From CALARM01 sp040217695 (GTDB lineage Bacteria > Vulcanimicrobiota > SpSt-956 > JAKJGF01): a stretch of 64,000 nt of DNA. The DNA lies in the NCBI GenBank assembly GCA_040217695.1, contig JBEHWO010000002.1:1-64000 (forward strand), written 5' to 3'. Shown piece by piece: positions 37,988-47,500 of this stretch. The notes beneath the pieces were generated by a model that saw only the letters and a program-made list of their open reading frames with translations, did no database searches and was not told the DNA's origin. Every line of letters begins with the position of its first letter. Position 1 is the stretch's first letter. A program made the translations under genes and the position numbers.

Positions 37988-40465
37988 CTATACTTCCTCT
38001 GTCCTTGCTATAATCTCTGCCTGAAGTGCCGGCGAGAGATCCACAAAGTAGGCAGAATATCCTGCTATTCGCACAATGAGGTTACGGTATTTATCCGGTT
38101 CCTTCTGTGCTGCAAGGAGCGTTTCCCTGTTAAGAATATTGAACTGAATATGCCAGTGTTTCATCTGACTCCAGGAGCGGATTATCTGCATAAGTCTTCT
38201 TGTGCCTTCCTCTCCTGCAACACTGGCAGGGCTGAACTTCATGTTCAGGAGGTCCGGCCCCTTTTCTTTATAGCTCAGGCATCTGCCTGCGGCTGCAGAC
38301 TTCAGTGTGGCAGTAGGCCCTTTTACATCCATGCCGTGACAGGCGGAAATACCTTCGGACAGATATTCTCCGGCTTTTCTCCCGTTAGGTGTGGCCCATG
38401 TAACCATGCCCATAGGGACATGGAAGGTAATGGGAACACAGCGAAGGAGGAAACACTGTCCGTGAGGTTTTAAGTGTTTATCCAGATATTTCAGAATGAA
38501 TTCTTCAATCCTCCAGCCAAGGTGATCCACCCATTCTATATCATTTCCGAATTTGGGAGCATTAACACACATCTGTCTTATAGCTTCTTTGCCTTCCCAG
38601 TTCTTTTCTATGGCATCAAGGAGTTGATCCCAGGTGAGCTTCTTTGTGTCATAAATAAGATGTTTGACTGCTGCAAGGCTGTCTATGGCAGTGGCCTTTC
38701 CTATGGTTTCAAGACAGGAGTGGTCTATGCCTCCCGGAATATATTCACCATGTCTGTGCAGATCCATACAGTGTTCCATAGCAAGGTCGTGTAACATAGA
38801 TGTGGCAGGAGCGGCAAAATAATTTGATTTAATCCTGAGTGCCACATGCTGCTGTATCATGGCATGTTTTGTCAGATGTTCTATCTGGGTGCAGAATGCT
38901 TTAAAGCAGTCCTCAAAATCAGACCATTCCCGCGGGTCTCCTGTATCAACACCGAATTGTATGTCTCTTAAAACTTTGAGTTTTCCCCTGCGGCACATCA
39001 TCTCTACGGCAGAACCGTAGTTGAATCCTCCGTTCCCTGTAACATTTGTTTCCCTGTTAATAAGACGGTTTTCACAGCACCCTGATATGTTCCAGTCCAG
39101 AGCTTCATGTAAAGTGGCACCATTGGCCAGATAGAAGGGCACAATATACTCATCGTTCAGGAGTTTCGGGAAGCCCTTGCCGTCTTTTATAACCTCTGCC
39201 ACATAATGGAGGAACTTATCAGGTGTACCGGCATGAATTCTGATACATGGTTCAGGAGTGGTAATGGGAAGGGCTCTCGTAGATTCCAGTATAAGATAGG
39301 AAAGTTCATTTGTTGCATCCAGTCCGTCCGGAGTCTGTCCTCCCAGGCATATATCTTCGAATTTGGCAAATCCTTCGGCACCTTTTGCTACTACCGGGTT
39401 AAGTTTAAGCTCCACACATTGATTCATATTCAGCCACATACAATGAAGTAATTCTCTGGCGGATTCTTTCGTAATCCTTCCTTCAGAAATATCCTTCCTG
39501 TAATAAGGCAGGAGATACTGATCCCATCTGCCCTGTCCCATGGCACTGCTTGTCTGTTCTATGCGGTTAAACATCTGTCCCCACCACTGGGCCTGAAGGG
39601 CTTCATAGAAATTTCTTGCAGGATTTTCCGGCACATGATTACAGATTTCTGCAATCTGTTTCAGTTCTTTTTTCCTCTGTTCATTCTTCTCTTTTTCTGC
39701 CATTTCATGTGCAAGGGCAGCATAACGTTTTGACCATATTGTCATGGCGTCACAGGCAATAATCACTGCCTCAAGGAAAGGCTTTTTATAGACAAAATCC
39801 CTTGGTTCTTCTATATCGGCCAGTTTTGCCTGAGCTTCTTCCCTTATGCCTTTACAGCCTTTCATAAGGATCTTGTTAAAGTCAGGGGTCCAGTTCTGGG
39901 AGTGGCGCATTATAGAACTTCCCATTATAACAAGAGTGAGAAGGACTGTATTCTTCGGATCAGGCCCGTATAGCATGGTTCTTGTTTCCTGCGGCAATTC
40001 CCTGTGATATGCAGTGCCATAATCCCTGCCTGACCAGTAAGGAGTGAGGATTTCATCTATTATCTTTTTATCCTCATCTGTTACCACTACTTCCCCTGTC
40101 TTTCCTTTATTTTTGAGAAATTCTTCCACACCCAGAGGCATAATGCTCCCGTCCAGTTCTGCATAGACGATACCCCATTTCCCGAGCCATGTATTTGGTC
40201 TTCCCAGAATGAGCTCATCATCGAAAATAGTTACAGGCACATGTTCTGCAAAATGCTTCTCCGCTTTCGCCCAGCGAAGAACAAGGGGCTGCCCTTCTGT
40301 TTCCTTCAGAGATTCTGTAAAGAGAACTGCTCTATCCAGGCTGACTCTTGGAGGGCCGTATTTCTGAATAGCTTCCAGTATCCTCAATACCCTGTCTGTG
40401 ACTCCTTCCAGGAGGGATTTCTTTTCGCTATGAATAGCCTGTTCCTGTGTTGATAATACTTGCAT
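37988..40465 (-). CDS. Glycyl radical enzyme (PFL-like), substrate unknown
   Basis: 825 residues from ATG 40465 (AAAGGA 9 nt upstream); the longer frame starts inside a hairpin. The glycyl-radical loop near the C-terminus is R799-I-A-G802-Y-S, radical on Gly802. The thiyl-radical site reads G462-C463-C464-E465: it combines the Cys-Cys pair of pyruvate formate-lyases with the C-x-E arrangement of eliminases and arylacetate decarboxylases. The activase with a ferredoxin insert favours an eliminase or decarboxylase over a formate-lyase. Neighbours are an SDR, a CMD-like protein and a divergent phosphofructokinase; across the shared bidirectional promoter lie a VapBC pair and a sugar-dehydrogenase-like MDR. 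I cannot assign the substrate. There is no shell-protein gene, so it is not in a microcompartment encoded here. Confidence 0.92.
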   Translation of the reverse strand: MQVLSTQEQAIHSEKKSLLEGVTDRVLRILEAIQKYGPPRVSLDRAVLFTESLKETEGQPLVLRWAKAEKHFAEHVPVTIFDDELILGRPNTWLGKWGIVYAELDGSIMPLGVEEFLKNKGKTGEVVVTDEDKKIIDEILTPYWSGRDYGTAYHRELPQETRTMLYGPDPKNTVLLTLVIMGSSIMRHSQNWTPDFNKILMKGCKGIREEAQAKLADIEEPRDFVYKKPFLEAVIIACDAMTIWSKRYAALAHEMAEKEKNEQRKKELKQIAEICNHVPENPARNFYEALQAQWWGQMFNRIEQTSSAMGQGRWDQYLLPYYRKDISEGRITKESARELLHCMWLNMNQCVELKLNPVVAKGAEGFAKFEDICLGGQTPDGLDATNELSYLILESTRALPITTPEPCIRIHAGTPDKFLHYVAEVIKDGKGFPKLLNDEYIVPFYLANGATLHEALDWNISGCCENRLINRETNVTGNGGFNYGSAVEMMCRRGKLKVLRDIQFGVDTGDPREWSDFEDCFKAFCTQIEHLTKHAMIQQHVALRIKSNYFAAPATSMLHDLAMEHCMDLHRHGEYIPGGIDHSCLETIGKATAIDSLAAVKHLIYDTKKLTWDQLLDAIEKNWEGKEAIRQMCVNAPKFGNDIEWVDHLGWRIEEFILKYLDKHLKPHGQCFLLRCVPITFHVPMGMVTWATPNGRKAGEYLSEGISACHGMDVKGPTATLKSAAAGRCLSYKEKGPDLLNMKFSPASVAGEEGTRRLMQIIRSWSQMKHWHIQFNILNRETLLAAQKEPDKYRNLIVRIAGYSAYFVDLSPALQAEIIARTEEV

Positions 40466-40483
40466 AAATATAATCCTTTCTTT

Positions 40484-40511
40484 CAGGGGCGCATATCTCA
40501 CTGCACCCCTG
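40484..40511 (-). promoter_or_regulatory. Intercistronic hairpin before the glycyl radical enzyme gene
   Basis: CAGGGGCGC (40484-40492) pairs with GCACCCCTG (40503-40511), eight of nine Watson-Crick pairs, between the SDR stop and the enzyme start. Together with the hairpin at 37949 it brackets the enzyme cistron. Confidence 0.5.
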
Positions 40512-40516
40512 TGTGA

Positions 40517-41338
40517 TTAATGATGCCCTTTTGCTTTCATTTCTTCCATTCTCTGTCTCACTATGGGACGGAGATCTTCTCCGAAACCAGTAAGGACGCC
40601 GCCGTCCACTGCCAGGAACTGTCCTGTAATCATATCTGATTTATCACTGGCAAGAAATACTGCTGCATAACCTATTTCTTCTATCGTACAGAAACGGCCA
40701 AGGGGAACCAGTCTTTTGCTGACCTTATCCCTGTATTCCTGAGTGGTTCCTTCTGCCATAAGAGGAGTAAAAACTCCTCCCGGACAGATGGCATTTACAT
40801 TAATACGGCTGTCTGCAAGTTCCCAGGCAAGGTGATGGGTAAGTCCTGTCACTGCATATTTTGAAGCAGTATAGTCTGCACTGCCGAAAAAGGTCATTCT
40901 GAGGCCTGCTGTAGAGGCTATGTTGATTATCTTTCCTTTACCCTGTGACATCATAGTGGGAATAACTGCCTGACAGCAGATATAAACACCTTTCAGGTTC
41001 ACTCCCAGAGTTCTGTCCCATTGATCTTCAGGAATATCTTTTAAAAGACGGGGCGGTGCTTCTATGCCGGCATTATTTACCAGAATATCAACTGAACCGT
41101 ATTCTTTCAGAGTGGCAGCAACCATAGAGTCAACCTCTGATTTCTTTACTACATCTGCAGCAATGGGCATAGCAATACCCCCTGCTGCTATGATTTCCTG
41201 AGCTGTGCCTTCAACTTCTTTCAATTTCCTGCCGTTTATGATAACCTTTGCCCCGGCACGGGCGAATTCCATAGCTATACCTTTTCCTATGCCTCTTCCT
41301 GAGCCTGTTACAATTGCTACTTTATCTTTTAATTCCAT
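40517..41338 (-). CDS. SDR-family oxidoreductase
   Basis: 273 residues, classical short-chain dehydrogenase: TGSGRGIG nucleotide loop, NNAG, catalytic Ser in IASTAG, YTASK (Tyr and Lys), and CPGGVFTPL. GRK near residue 37 suggests a preference for NADP, without certainty. It acts on an alcohol, sugar or keto acid; the substrate is unknown. It is the first gene of the minus-strand operon leading into the glycyl radical enzyme, behind the minus-facing half of promoter D. Confidence 0.92.
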   Translation of the reverse strand: MELKDKVAIVTGSGRGIGKGIAMEFARAGAKVIINGRKLKEVEGTAQEIIAAGGIAMPIAADVVKKSEVDSMVAATLKEYGSVDILVNNAGIEAPPRLLKDIPEDQWDRTLGVNLKGVYICCQAVIPTMMSQGKGKIINIASTAGLRMTFFGSADYTASKYAVTGLTHHLAWELADSRINVNAICPGGVFTPLMAEGTTQEYRDKVSKRLVPLGRFCTIEEIGYAAVFLASDKSDMITGQFLAVDGGVLTGFGEDLRPIVRQRMEEMKAKGHH

Positions 41339-41548
41339 AATTATTCTCCTTTTTGATATTTAAGTTTTTCTTTTTAATAACCTGTGATTTTTATTGACTT
41401 TTTCTCTTCACCTCCATGATGTTATTTTTGAAAATTTTCCCTCACTTTCATTGCTGCAATTTCTACATGGAACTATTCTGTAACAAATCTCCTTTTTTTG
41501 CTTGATTTGCAGATATTACCTGGAATTTTTTCATACTTTATACTAAAA

Positions 41549-41593
41549 ATTATAGCAATAATAACAGAAGGATGTAAATTATACTTTAGTATA
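41549..41593 (-). promoter_or_regulatory. Palindrome promoter D, minus-facing half
   Basis: On the minus strand the palindrome at 41593-41580 is followed after 25 nt by TATAAT (41554-41549), the same geometry as in the + strand promoters. It faces the SDR and glycyl radical enzyme operon, whose first start codon is 211 bases further on. The rest of 41339-41548 holds the SDR ribosome site and nothing else I can name. A degenerate further palindrome lies near 41539-41552. Confidence 0.65.
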
Positions 41594-41666
41594 GGTTCAC
41601 TGCTATGGTTTGATAAAATTTATATACTAAAGTATAATTTGTATTTTTTATTAAATCTAATATAAT
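41580..41666 (+). promoter_or_regulatory. Paired-palindrome promoter D, plus-facing half
   Basis: TATACTTTAGTATA at 41580-41593 and TATACTAAAGTATA at 41623-41636 (starts 43 bp apart), then TATAAT at 41661-41666, 24 nt after palindrome 2. A full ribosome site AAGGAGG (41684-41690) follows, but only a 24-codon frame opens there before the transcript enters the antisense strand of vapC. Confidence 0.72.
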
Positions 41667-41700
41667 ACTTTTTACAAATTAATAAGGAGGTGTGTAAAAA

Positions 41701-41775
41701 ATGCAGCTATTTATTGAGGTTTTCTTAAAAATCCCATATGTTCAAAATGTCTATCAAAAGCAAATACTTCTATAA
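41701..41775 (+). other. Possible short ORF or gene relic behind promoter D
   Basis: ATG 41701 lies 10 nt after AAGGAGG and opens 24 codons, ending at TAA 41773-41775. Most of it overlaps the 3' end of vapC on the other strand. It may be a leader peptide, or what is left of a gene displaced when the VapBC pair arrived. The peptide itself (MQLFIEVFLKIP...) is not recognised. Confidence 0.35.
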
Positions 41776-42127
41776 GACCGAGTTTTTCCATTACAACTTT
41801 ACTTGTACAATCAGTGAAAGACCATATTTTGTCTCTATTAAACTGTTCAAAAACTTCCCAGGAATATTTTTCTATTTCTATATTTACATAATATATAATA
41901 AGCAGATTATTACTTATAAATTGATCCAGTTTATATTTAAAATCAATTGTTTTCCCATAGCCTGTATTCATCAGCATTAATGTATAGGTTTCATCCAGAA
42001 TATAATTGGTAGTGATAAGACGGCTTCTGGAAATAAGAATTTTATTCTTAAATTCCATTGCTTTTTCATGATTGGCATCTTTCTTATCTTCAATAGCTAT
42101 CCATGCACCTGTATCTACAAAGATCAT
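41711..42127 (-). CDS. vapC: PIN-domain toxin, VapC-like
   Basis: 138 residues. PIN-domain acidic residues are visible: Asp5 (FVDTGAW), Glu46 (LDETYT), Asp106 (FTDCTS) and Asp125 (AFDRHF). VapC toxins are Mg-dependent RNases that cut tRNA or rRNA. Its start overlaps the antitoxin stop by 4 bases, the usual toxin-antitoxin arrangement. The 3' end faces promoter D, so it may be subject to antisense transcription. Confidence 0.88.
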   Translation of the reverse strand: MIFVDTGAWIAIEDKKDANHEKAMEFKNKILISRSRLITTNYILDETYTLMLMNTGYGKTIDFKYKLDQFISNNLLIIYYVNIEIEKYSWEVFEQFNRDKIWSFTDCTSKVVMEKLGLIEVFAFDRHFEHMGFLRKPQ

Positions 42128-42366
42128 TTTTTTTCTCCATATAAATATTGATTATGATTTTCAGAAGGATTATCTAAAATACCTTCTACAGCATCTTCTC
42201 CAAATTTTTTTAATAATTCCCAGCCTTCCAATCTGACTGACGGCAATATAAATATAGCCCCCTTCTGGATTACTAATTCCACCTCTTCACCTATATCTGC
42301 TTCATTTATTATAGATTTTCCAAGTACAAGACGATTATTTATTTTTTGTTTTAAAATCCTGCTCAT
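42124..42366 (-). CDS. vapB: VapB-like antitoxin (AbrB/MazE-type)
   Basis: 80 residues. The N-terminal half (RLVLGKSIINEADIGEEVELVIQKGAIFILP) fits a swapped-hairpin AbrB DNA-binding fold; the C-terminal half (EGWELLKKFGEDAVEGILDN) would block the toxin. It lies upstream of the PIN toxin and overlaps it. Antitoxins of this type usually repress their own operon. Confidence 0.8.
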   Translation of the reverse strand: MSRILKQKINNRLVLGKSIINEADIGEEVELVIQKGAIFILPSVRLEGWELLKKFGEDAVEGILDNPSENHNQYLYGEKK

Positions 42367-42526
42367 AATACGTGCCTCCTTTCTTCCATCAAATTTATAT
42401 TTTCAGTTTCAGCATAACAGAAACCCCTCTGTAAAGCAACCTTTTTATTCATATTTTCCTCATCTTCACTGTCAGAATTTATTTTGACTTCTGACTTCTT
42501 TCTGTCCTGTTTTTAAAAAATAGATA

Positions 42527-42625
42527 TATACTAAAGTATAGTTTTTTTATTTTTTACATAATATATTTCTCATAGTTTCTTATACTAAAGGGTAATATAC
42601 TTACCATATTTCCCAATGATATAAT
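42527..42625 (+). promoter_or_regulatory. Paired-palindrome promoter E
   Basis: TATACTAAAGTATA at 42527-42540 and TATACTAAAGGGTA at 42581-42594 (starts 54 bp apart), then TATAAT at 42620-42625, 25 nt after palindrome 2. It serves the MDR and cyclase genes. Nothing else is seen between 42367 and 42526. Confidence 0.72.
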
Positions 42626-42681
42626 AAATTAATTCTCTTCTTTAGAAAAATCACCGGTAATTATAAAAGGAGGTTACATTT

Positions 42682-43728
42682 ATGAAAGCAATTATAGTTG
42701 ACCCGAAAGTTCCAAATTCCGCAAGACTGGAAGATATACCTGAGCCGGATATAAGTGAAGGATCAGTTCTTGTGGAAGCCATTGCCGTAGGTGTCTGCGG
42801 TACAGATGTGGAGATTGTAGAAGGTAAATACGGATGGGCACCGCCGGGATATAAAAGTCTTGTGCTCGGTCATGAATCCCTTGGAAGGGTAATAGATCCC
42901 GGGCCGAAGAGCCATTTAAAAAAGGGAGATCTCGTAGCCGGTATAGTCCGTCGTCCTGATCCTGTGCCATGTCCTAACTGTGCCGTAGGTGAGTGGGATA
43001 TGTGCCGTAACGGCCAGTATACAGAGAGAGGTATTAAAGAAATTCACGGATTTATGTCAGAAAGATGGCGCACCGAACCGGAATATGCCATAAAGGTAGA
43101 TCCTTCCCTTGGAATACTTGGAGTACTTCTGGAACCTATGACAGTTATAACTAAAGCCCTGGAACAGGTAGTCTTTGGAGGAAGGAGGTCCTTCTGGGAA
43201 CCGAAAACTGTCCTCGTTACAGGAGTCGGTGCCATAGGCCTCCTGGCAGCACTCAGAGTGAAAGCTATAGGTCTTGAGCTCCATGTTCTTGCCAGAACCA
43301 AAACGGGACTCAAGCCGGAACTGGTACGTGAACTGGGCGCAAACTATCATACAGGAAGTGTCCTGGACCTTGACTTTGAACCTGATGTCATAGTGGAGTG
43401 CACCGGTGTCGGTTCTGTAATATCAGAATGTATACAGAAAGTCGGAGCAGGAGGAATAATATGTCTCACAGGAGTCGGATCTGGAGGTTTTGCCAACAGA
43501 CCTGTAGCAGATATTGCATCGGCAGCAGTTCTCAAAAACAATCTGATTGTAGGAAGTGTAAATGCCAACAAACGTCACTGGTATAAAGCTGCTGAGAACC
43601 TGGCTTCTTCTGACAGAAAGTGGTTGAGAAAGATGATCACCAGAATTGAAAAACCTGAGAATTTCAAAGATGCTCTGGCAAGAAGCTCAGAGGATATAAA
43701 AGTTATCATTCAGTTCAGCGAGGTGTAA
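42682..43728 (+). CDS. Zinc-dependent MDR dehydrogenase, glucose-1-dehydrogenase-like
   Basis: 348 residues. Catalytic zinc ligands: Cys in GVCGTDVEIVEG and the GHESLG block; a lobe with CPNC and a following Cys suggests only a partial structural zinc site. The nucleotide loop is GVGAIGLLAAL. Segments such as GKYGWAPPGYKSLVLGHESLGRV resemble the glucose 1-dehydrogenase branch of the family, which oxidises aldoses to lactones. AAAAGGAGG precedes ATG 42682. It sits behind promoter E and is followed after 8 bases by a cyclase that could open or process a ring product. Confidence 0.85.
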   Translation: MKAIIVDPKVPNSARLEDIPEPDISEGSVLVEAIAVGVCGTDVEIVEGKYGWAPPGYKSLVLGHESLGRVIDPGPKSHLKKGDLVAGIVRRPDPVPCPNCAVGEWDMCRNGQYTERGIKEIHGFMSERWRTEPEYAIKVDPSLGILGVLLEPMTVITKALEQVVFGGRRSFWEPKTVLVTGVGAIGLLAALRVKAIGLELHVLARTKTGLKPELVRELGANYHTGSVLDLDFEPDVIVECTGVGSVISECIQKVGAGGIICLTGVGSGGFANRPVADIASAAVLKNNLIVGSVNANKRHWYKAAENLASSDRKWLRKMITRIEKPENFKDALARSSEDIKVIIQFSEV

Positions 43729-43736
43729 TATATATA

Positions 43737-44444
43737 ATGAAAAATTATAATGAACAGAATATTCCGGGCCAGGAGGCATTAATCCACCCGATAACTACGG
43801 ACTGGATCGATATTTCTGTGCCGATTTATTCCGGTATGGTCCACTGGCCAGGCGATCCTGCCGTGCAGATCGAACTTGTTCATGATATGTCCCGTGGAGA
43901 TGTGGCCAATGTTTCAAAGCTGGATATGGGTGCCCATAGTGGCACCCATATGGATGGACTCCGGCATTTCATTGCAGACGGTGCAGGGCTCGATGAAATG
44001 CCACTGGATGCCACGATTGGCCCGGCCCGGGTGATACCCATAAAGCATCATGAGGCTATACTTCCTGCAGAGCTGGAGTTACACAGTCTGAAAGCAGGGG
44101 AGCGAGTACTCTTTCGCACCAGAAACTCAGAAAGATGCTGGAAAGAAAGCAGATTTATCGAAGATTTTGTCTATATAAGTGCTACAGCAGCAAAATTCCT
44201 TGTTCAGAAAAAGATAAGGACTGTAGGCATTGATTACCTGTCAGTGGGAGGTTATGTCCACGATGGCGTCGAAACCCATCAAATACTACTTGGTGCTGGA
44301 ATATGGCTCATAGAAGGGCTAAACCTGTCTGCTGTGAAACCAGGAACCTATGAACTGGTCTGTCTGCCTCTGAGAGTTCTCGGTTCCGATGGAGCACCGG
44401 CAAGGGCTATTCTGAGGGAGGCCGGTCATCAGGCAAGCAAATAA
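43737..44444 (+). CDS. Cyclase-family metal hydrolase (kynurenine-formamidase-like)
   Basis: 235 residues. The signature GAHSGTHMDGLRHF supplies the metal-binding His and Asp residues of the cyclase family, and DISVPIYSGMVHWPGDP is the usual opening. The family includes arylformamidase and hydrolases of cyclic amides or lactones. GAGGTG at the end of the upstream gene serves ATG 43737, so the two are cotranslated. A lactone from the dehydrogenase is a possible substrate (inference). G+C is somewhat above that of the neighbours. Confidence 0.85.
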   Translation: MKNYNEQNIPGQEALIHPITTDWIDISVPIYSGMVHWPGDPAVQIELVHDMSRGDVANVSKLDMGAHSGTHMDGLRHFIADGAGLDEMPLDATIGPARVIPIKHHEAILPAELELHSLKAGERVLFRTRNSERCWKESRFIEDFVYISATAAKFLVQKKIRTVGIDYLSVGGYVHDGVETHQILLGAGIWLIEGLNLSAVKPGTYELVCLPLRVLGSDGAPARAILREAGHQASK

Positions 44445-44500
44445 GGATGCTTATGGTAATGACGGTACCCTTCGCCAGGAGTGCAATGGTATTAAGATAA

Positions 44501-44537
44501 GGGAAATCTCTCCATGATTTCCCTCCCCGTCGGGGAG
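44501..44537. terminator. Double hairpin after the cyclase gene
   Basis: GGGAAATC (44501-44508) pairs with GATTTCCC (44516-44523), and CTCCCC (44523-44528) pairs with GGGGAG (44532-44537). It ends the dehydrogenase-cyclase unit, or it is an intergenic palindromic repeat; the longest frame of the next gene wrongly reads through it. Confidence 0.5.
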
Positions 44538-44597
44538 AAGTCAGGAGAGGGGGCGAATTTAATTGTTTATCTTTTAAGGTTTAAAGGAACAGCCAAT

Positions 44598-47500
44598 ATG
44601 CAAATCCTGTCATCGCCTTCAAACAGTGTAATTTTTCTTTTATCTTTCCTCTTGATTTTTCTCATGGTAATAAATATATCTGCCGGAGAAGAGAACCAGG
44701 AGCAGCTTTTAAAAAAGTTACTCACCCTCAAAGGAGAGGAAAGAGCATCTAAAATAAAAGAAAATAAAGATAAACTCAATGAGAACTTTATAGATGAAAT
44801 TCTCAGAGAAACAAATGAATACTGTAATAATAGAGAAGCTATCCCTGAATGTAAAGAATTTATGGAACTTGCCCTTGAAATCTCTCTTTTCATAGAAGAT
44901 AAAAAATCCCATGGGAAAATCCTGCTTTTTAATACGGTAATAGACATTCTGGAAAGAAAAGGTAAAGATCTGTCTGACCTTAATAAAGCTCTGGAGTTAT
45001 TTAAAGAAACAGGAGATTTAAAAGGTCAGGCATCATGCTATATCTTACATGGGATAATACTGCAGGCATGGAATAATCATGAAGAAAGCCTTTCTTATTT
45101 CAATAAAGGTCTGGAAATTTATGAGAAAAGAGAAGACAGAATAGGTGAAATAAATAGTCTGATAAGAATAGCAGATCTGTATTCTTCTAAGGACGAAGAA
45201 GAAGCTCTTGAGGCTTATAACATGGCTCTCGCCATATGTGAAAAAAATGAATATTTTCTAAAAAAAATACCTGTCCATCAGCTTATGGCAGGAATATTTT
45301 TAAAACAGGGAAGATTTGAAGAAGCCCTTTCCCATCTCGATATATGTGAACATTTGCTCTCCTCTGTAAAAGAAGAAAAGAGGGATGAAATTTACTATCC
45401 TGAGAAATTTGAAACAGAAAGATACTATGACAGACTCTATCTTCTCATAAATAACTGCAGTGAATACGGCAGGTTATACAGTCAGAGAGGGAAATATGAG
45501 GAAGCCCTTAAATATTATCAAAAAGAACTGGAACTTGCCGGAACTTCAAAATACAGATCAGAAGAGATAAAAGCTCTATGGAACACAGGAATAACTTACG
45601 GAAAAATAGGTAAAAAAGAGAATGCTCTGAAATTCTTCCGCATGTCTCTTAATATTCAAAGTAATGAAATGGAACACAGTCTGAAGAGTGTAAACTATTA
45701 TTTTCTGGGACGTTATTATCTTCAGGAAATGAATGATCTCTATTCCTGCCTGGAATGTTATAAGGAAGGCATTAAATATGCAGAAAAAATTGATTTATCC
45801 ATATTAAAAGATTTTCTCATAAGTATGGGACTCAGATTTACAGGGGAAGCATTTCTCTGTAATGGCGACCTCTCTTCAGCAGAAAAAAATCTGAAAGAAA
45901 GTTTTCTTATATATGAAAAAATTCAAAACTATTATACACCAAAGGATGATCATATAGCCCGCATTTATATGGCTCTCGGAGAGGTTTACCGGAAGAAGAA
46001 AGACTATGACAGGGCTATGTCATATTATAAAAAATCTTTAGCGATTACGGAAGAGTATTATTTTACTGCTGCCAGAGCAGATTGTTATGAATACATGGGA
46101 GTCCTTTATGAAGAACAGGGTAAATATGGGAAAGCCATTAAGCATTACGAAGAAGCTCTTAAAATAAATCAGAAGATAAATAATCCCGACAGGATATGGA
46201 AAAATTTCTTCTCTTTAGGAAAGCTCTATCAGAAAGAAGGAAAGTCACAGGAAGCTTTCAATTATTATAAATCTTCACTCACAGTCATAGAAACTATGAG
46301 ACAGGAAATGAAAATAGGCGATTTCAAGAAGGATTTTATGAAAGATAAAATAGAAGTTTATGAAAAATCCATAGAATTTCTTGCGCAAATAAAAGATTAC
46401 AATAAAGCTTTTAACTGCAGTGAAAGATGTAAAGGCAGAGTTTTCCTGGATTTGCTCAATAAAAATAAAGTTGATAAAGTCCATAATATGTCTTCAGAAC
46501 TTGTAAAAAAAGAAAAAGATCTGTCAGAAAAAATAGAGATACAGAATGTCAGGCTTGGAGAAGAAGAGCAGAAACCTCCCAAAAAACAGGATAAAGATTT
46601 AATAAATCTTCTCTCTTCGGAGCTGAAGAAGTTAAAAAGTGATTATGAAGATCTTCTGGATGAAATCAGAATTAAAGATCCCGAATATTTATCACTTATA
46701 AGTGTTTCACCGGAAAAAGTGGAAGATATTCAGAAACTTCTGGATGAAGATACCCTTCTTATCGAATATTTTACAGGTATAGAGAAAACTTTTCTATGGA
46801 CTGTAACAAAAGATGAACTTCATATGTTTATAATACCTGTTAAACAGGATGAGTTAGAAAGACAGATTAAAGATTACAGAGAAGAAATTGCAGAACATAT
46901 GACAGAAGAAAAAATAAAATCGGAACAGTGGAGAGACATGGCAAAAAACCTTTATTCTCTCCTTCTAAAAAAAAGCGAACTTTCTTTCAGTAATAAAAAA
47001 AATATTCTCATAGTACCCGATGGTATGCTTAATTATCTCCCTTTTCATACCCTTGTTGATGACAAAAACAGATGTTTTATAGAAAATTTTAATATTACCT
47101 TTATTCCCTCGGGAAGTATATTAAAATACTGTAAAGAAAAAAATACCTTTTCAAATAATAAACTGATTCTTTTCGCTCTTGGTAATCTTAAAATAAGAGG
47201 TTATTCATCTCTCCCTTTTACAGTGGATGAAGTTAAATCTATAGGGAAATTATACGGTGAAAAAGAATGTTATATGGAAAAAGATATGACTCTGGAAAAA
47301 GTTATTCAAAACTCCGGTAAAGGTGATATTATTCATTTTGCCACTCACGGTATTCTTGATCCTGAGACTCCATTTTTTTCACATCTTGTCCTTTCGGACT
47401 GTGACCTTGAACTTTATAAAATCTTCAGTCTTGATTTACATGCCTATCTTGTAACACTGAGCTGCTGTTCAACCGGTCTGGGGAAGATTGTAAAAGGTGA

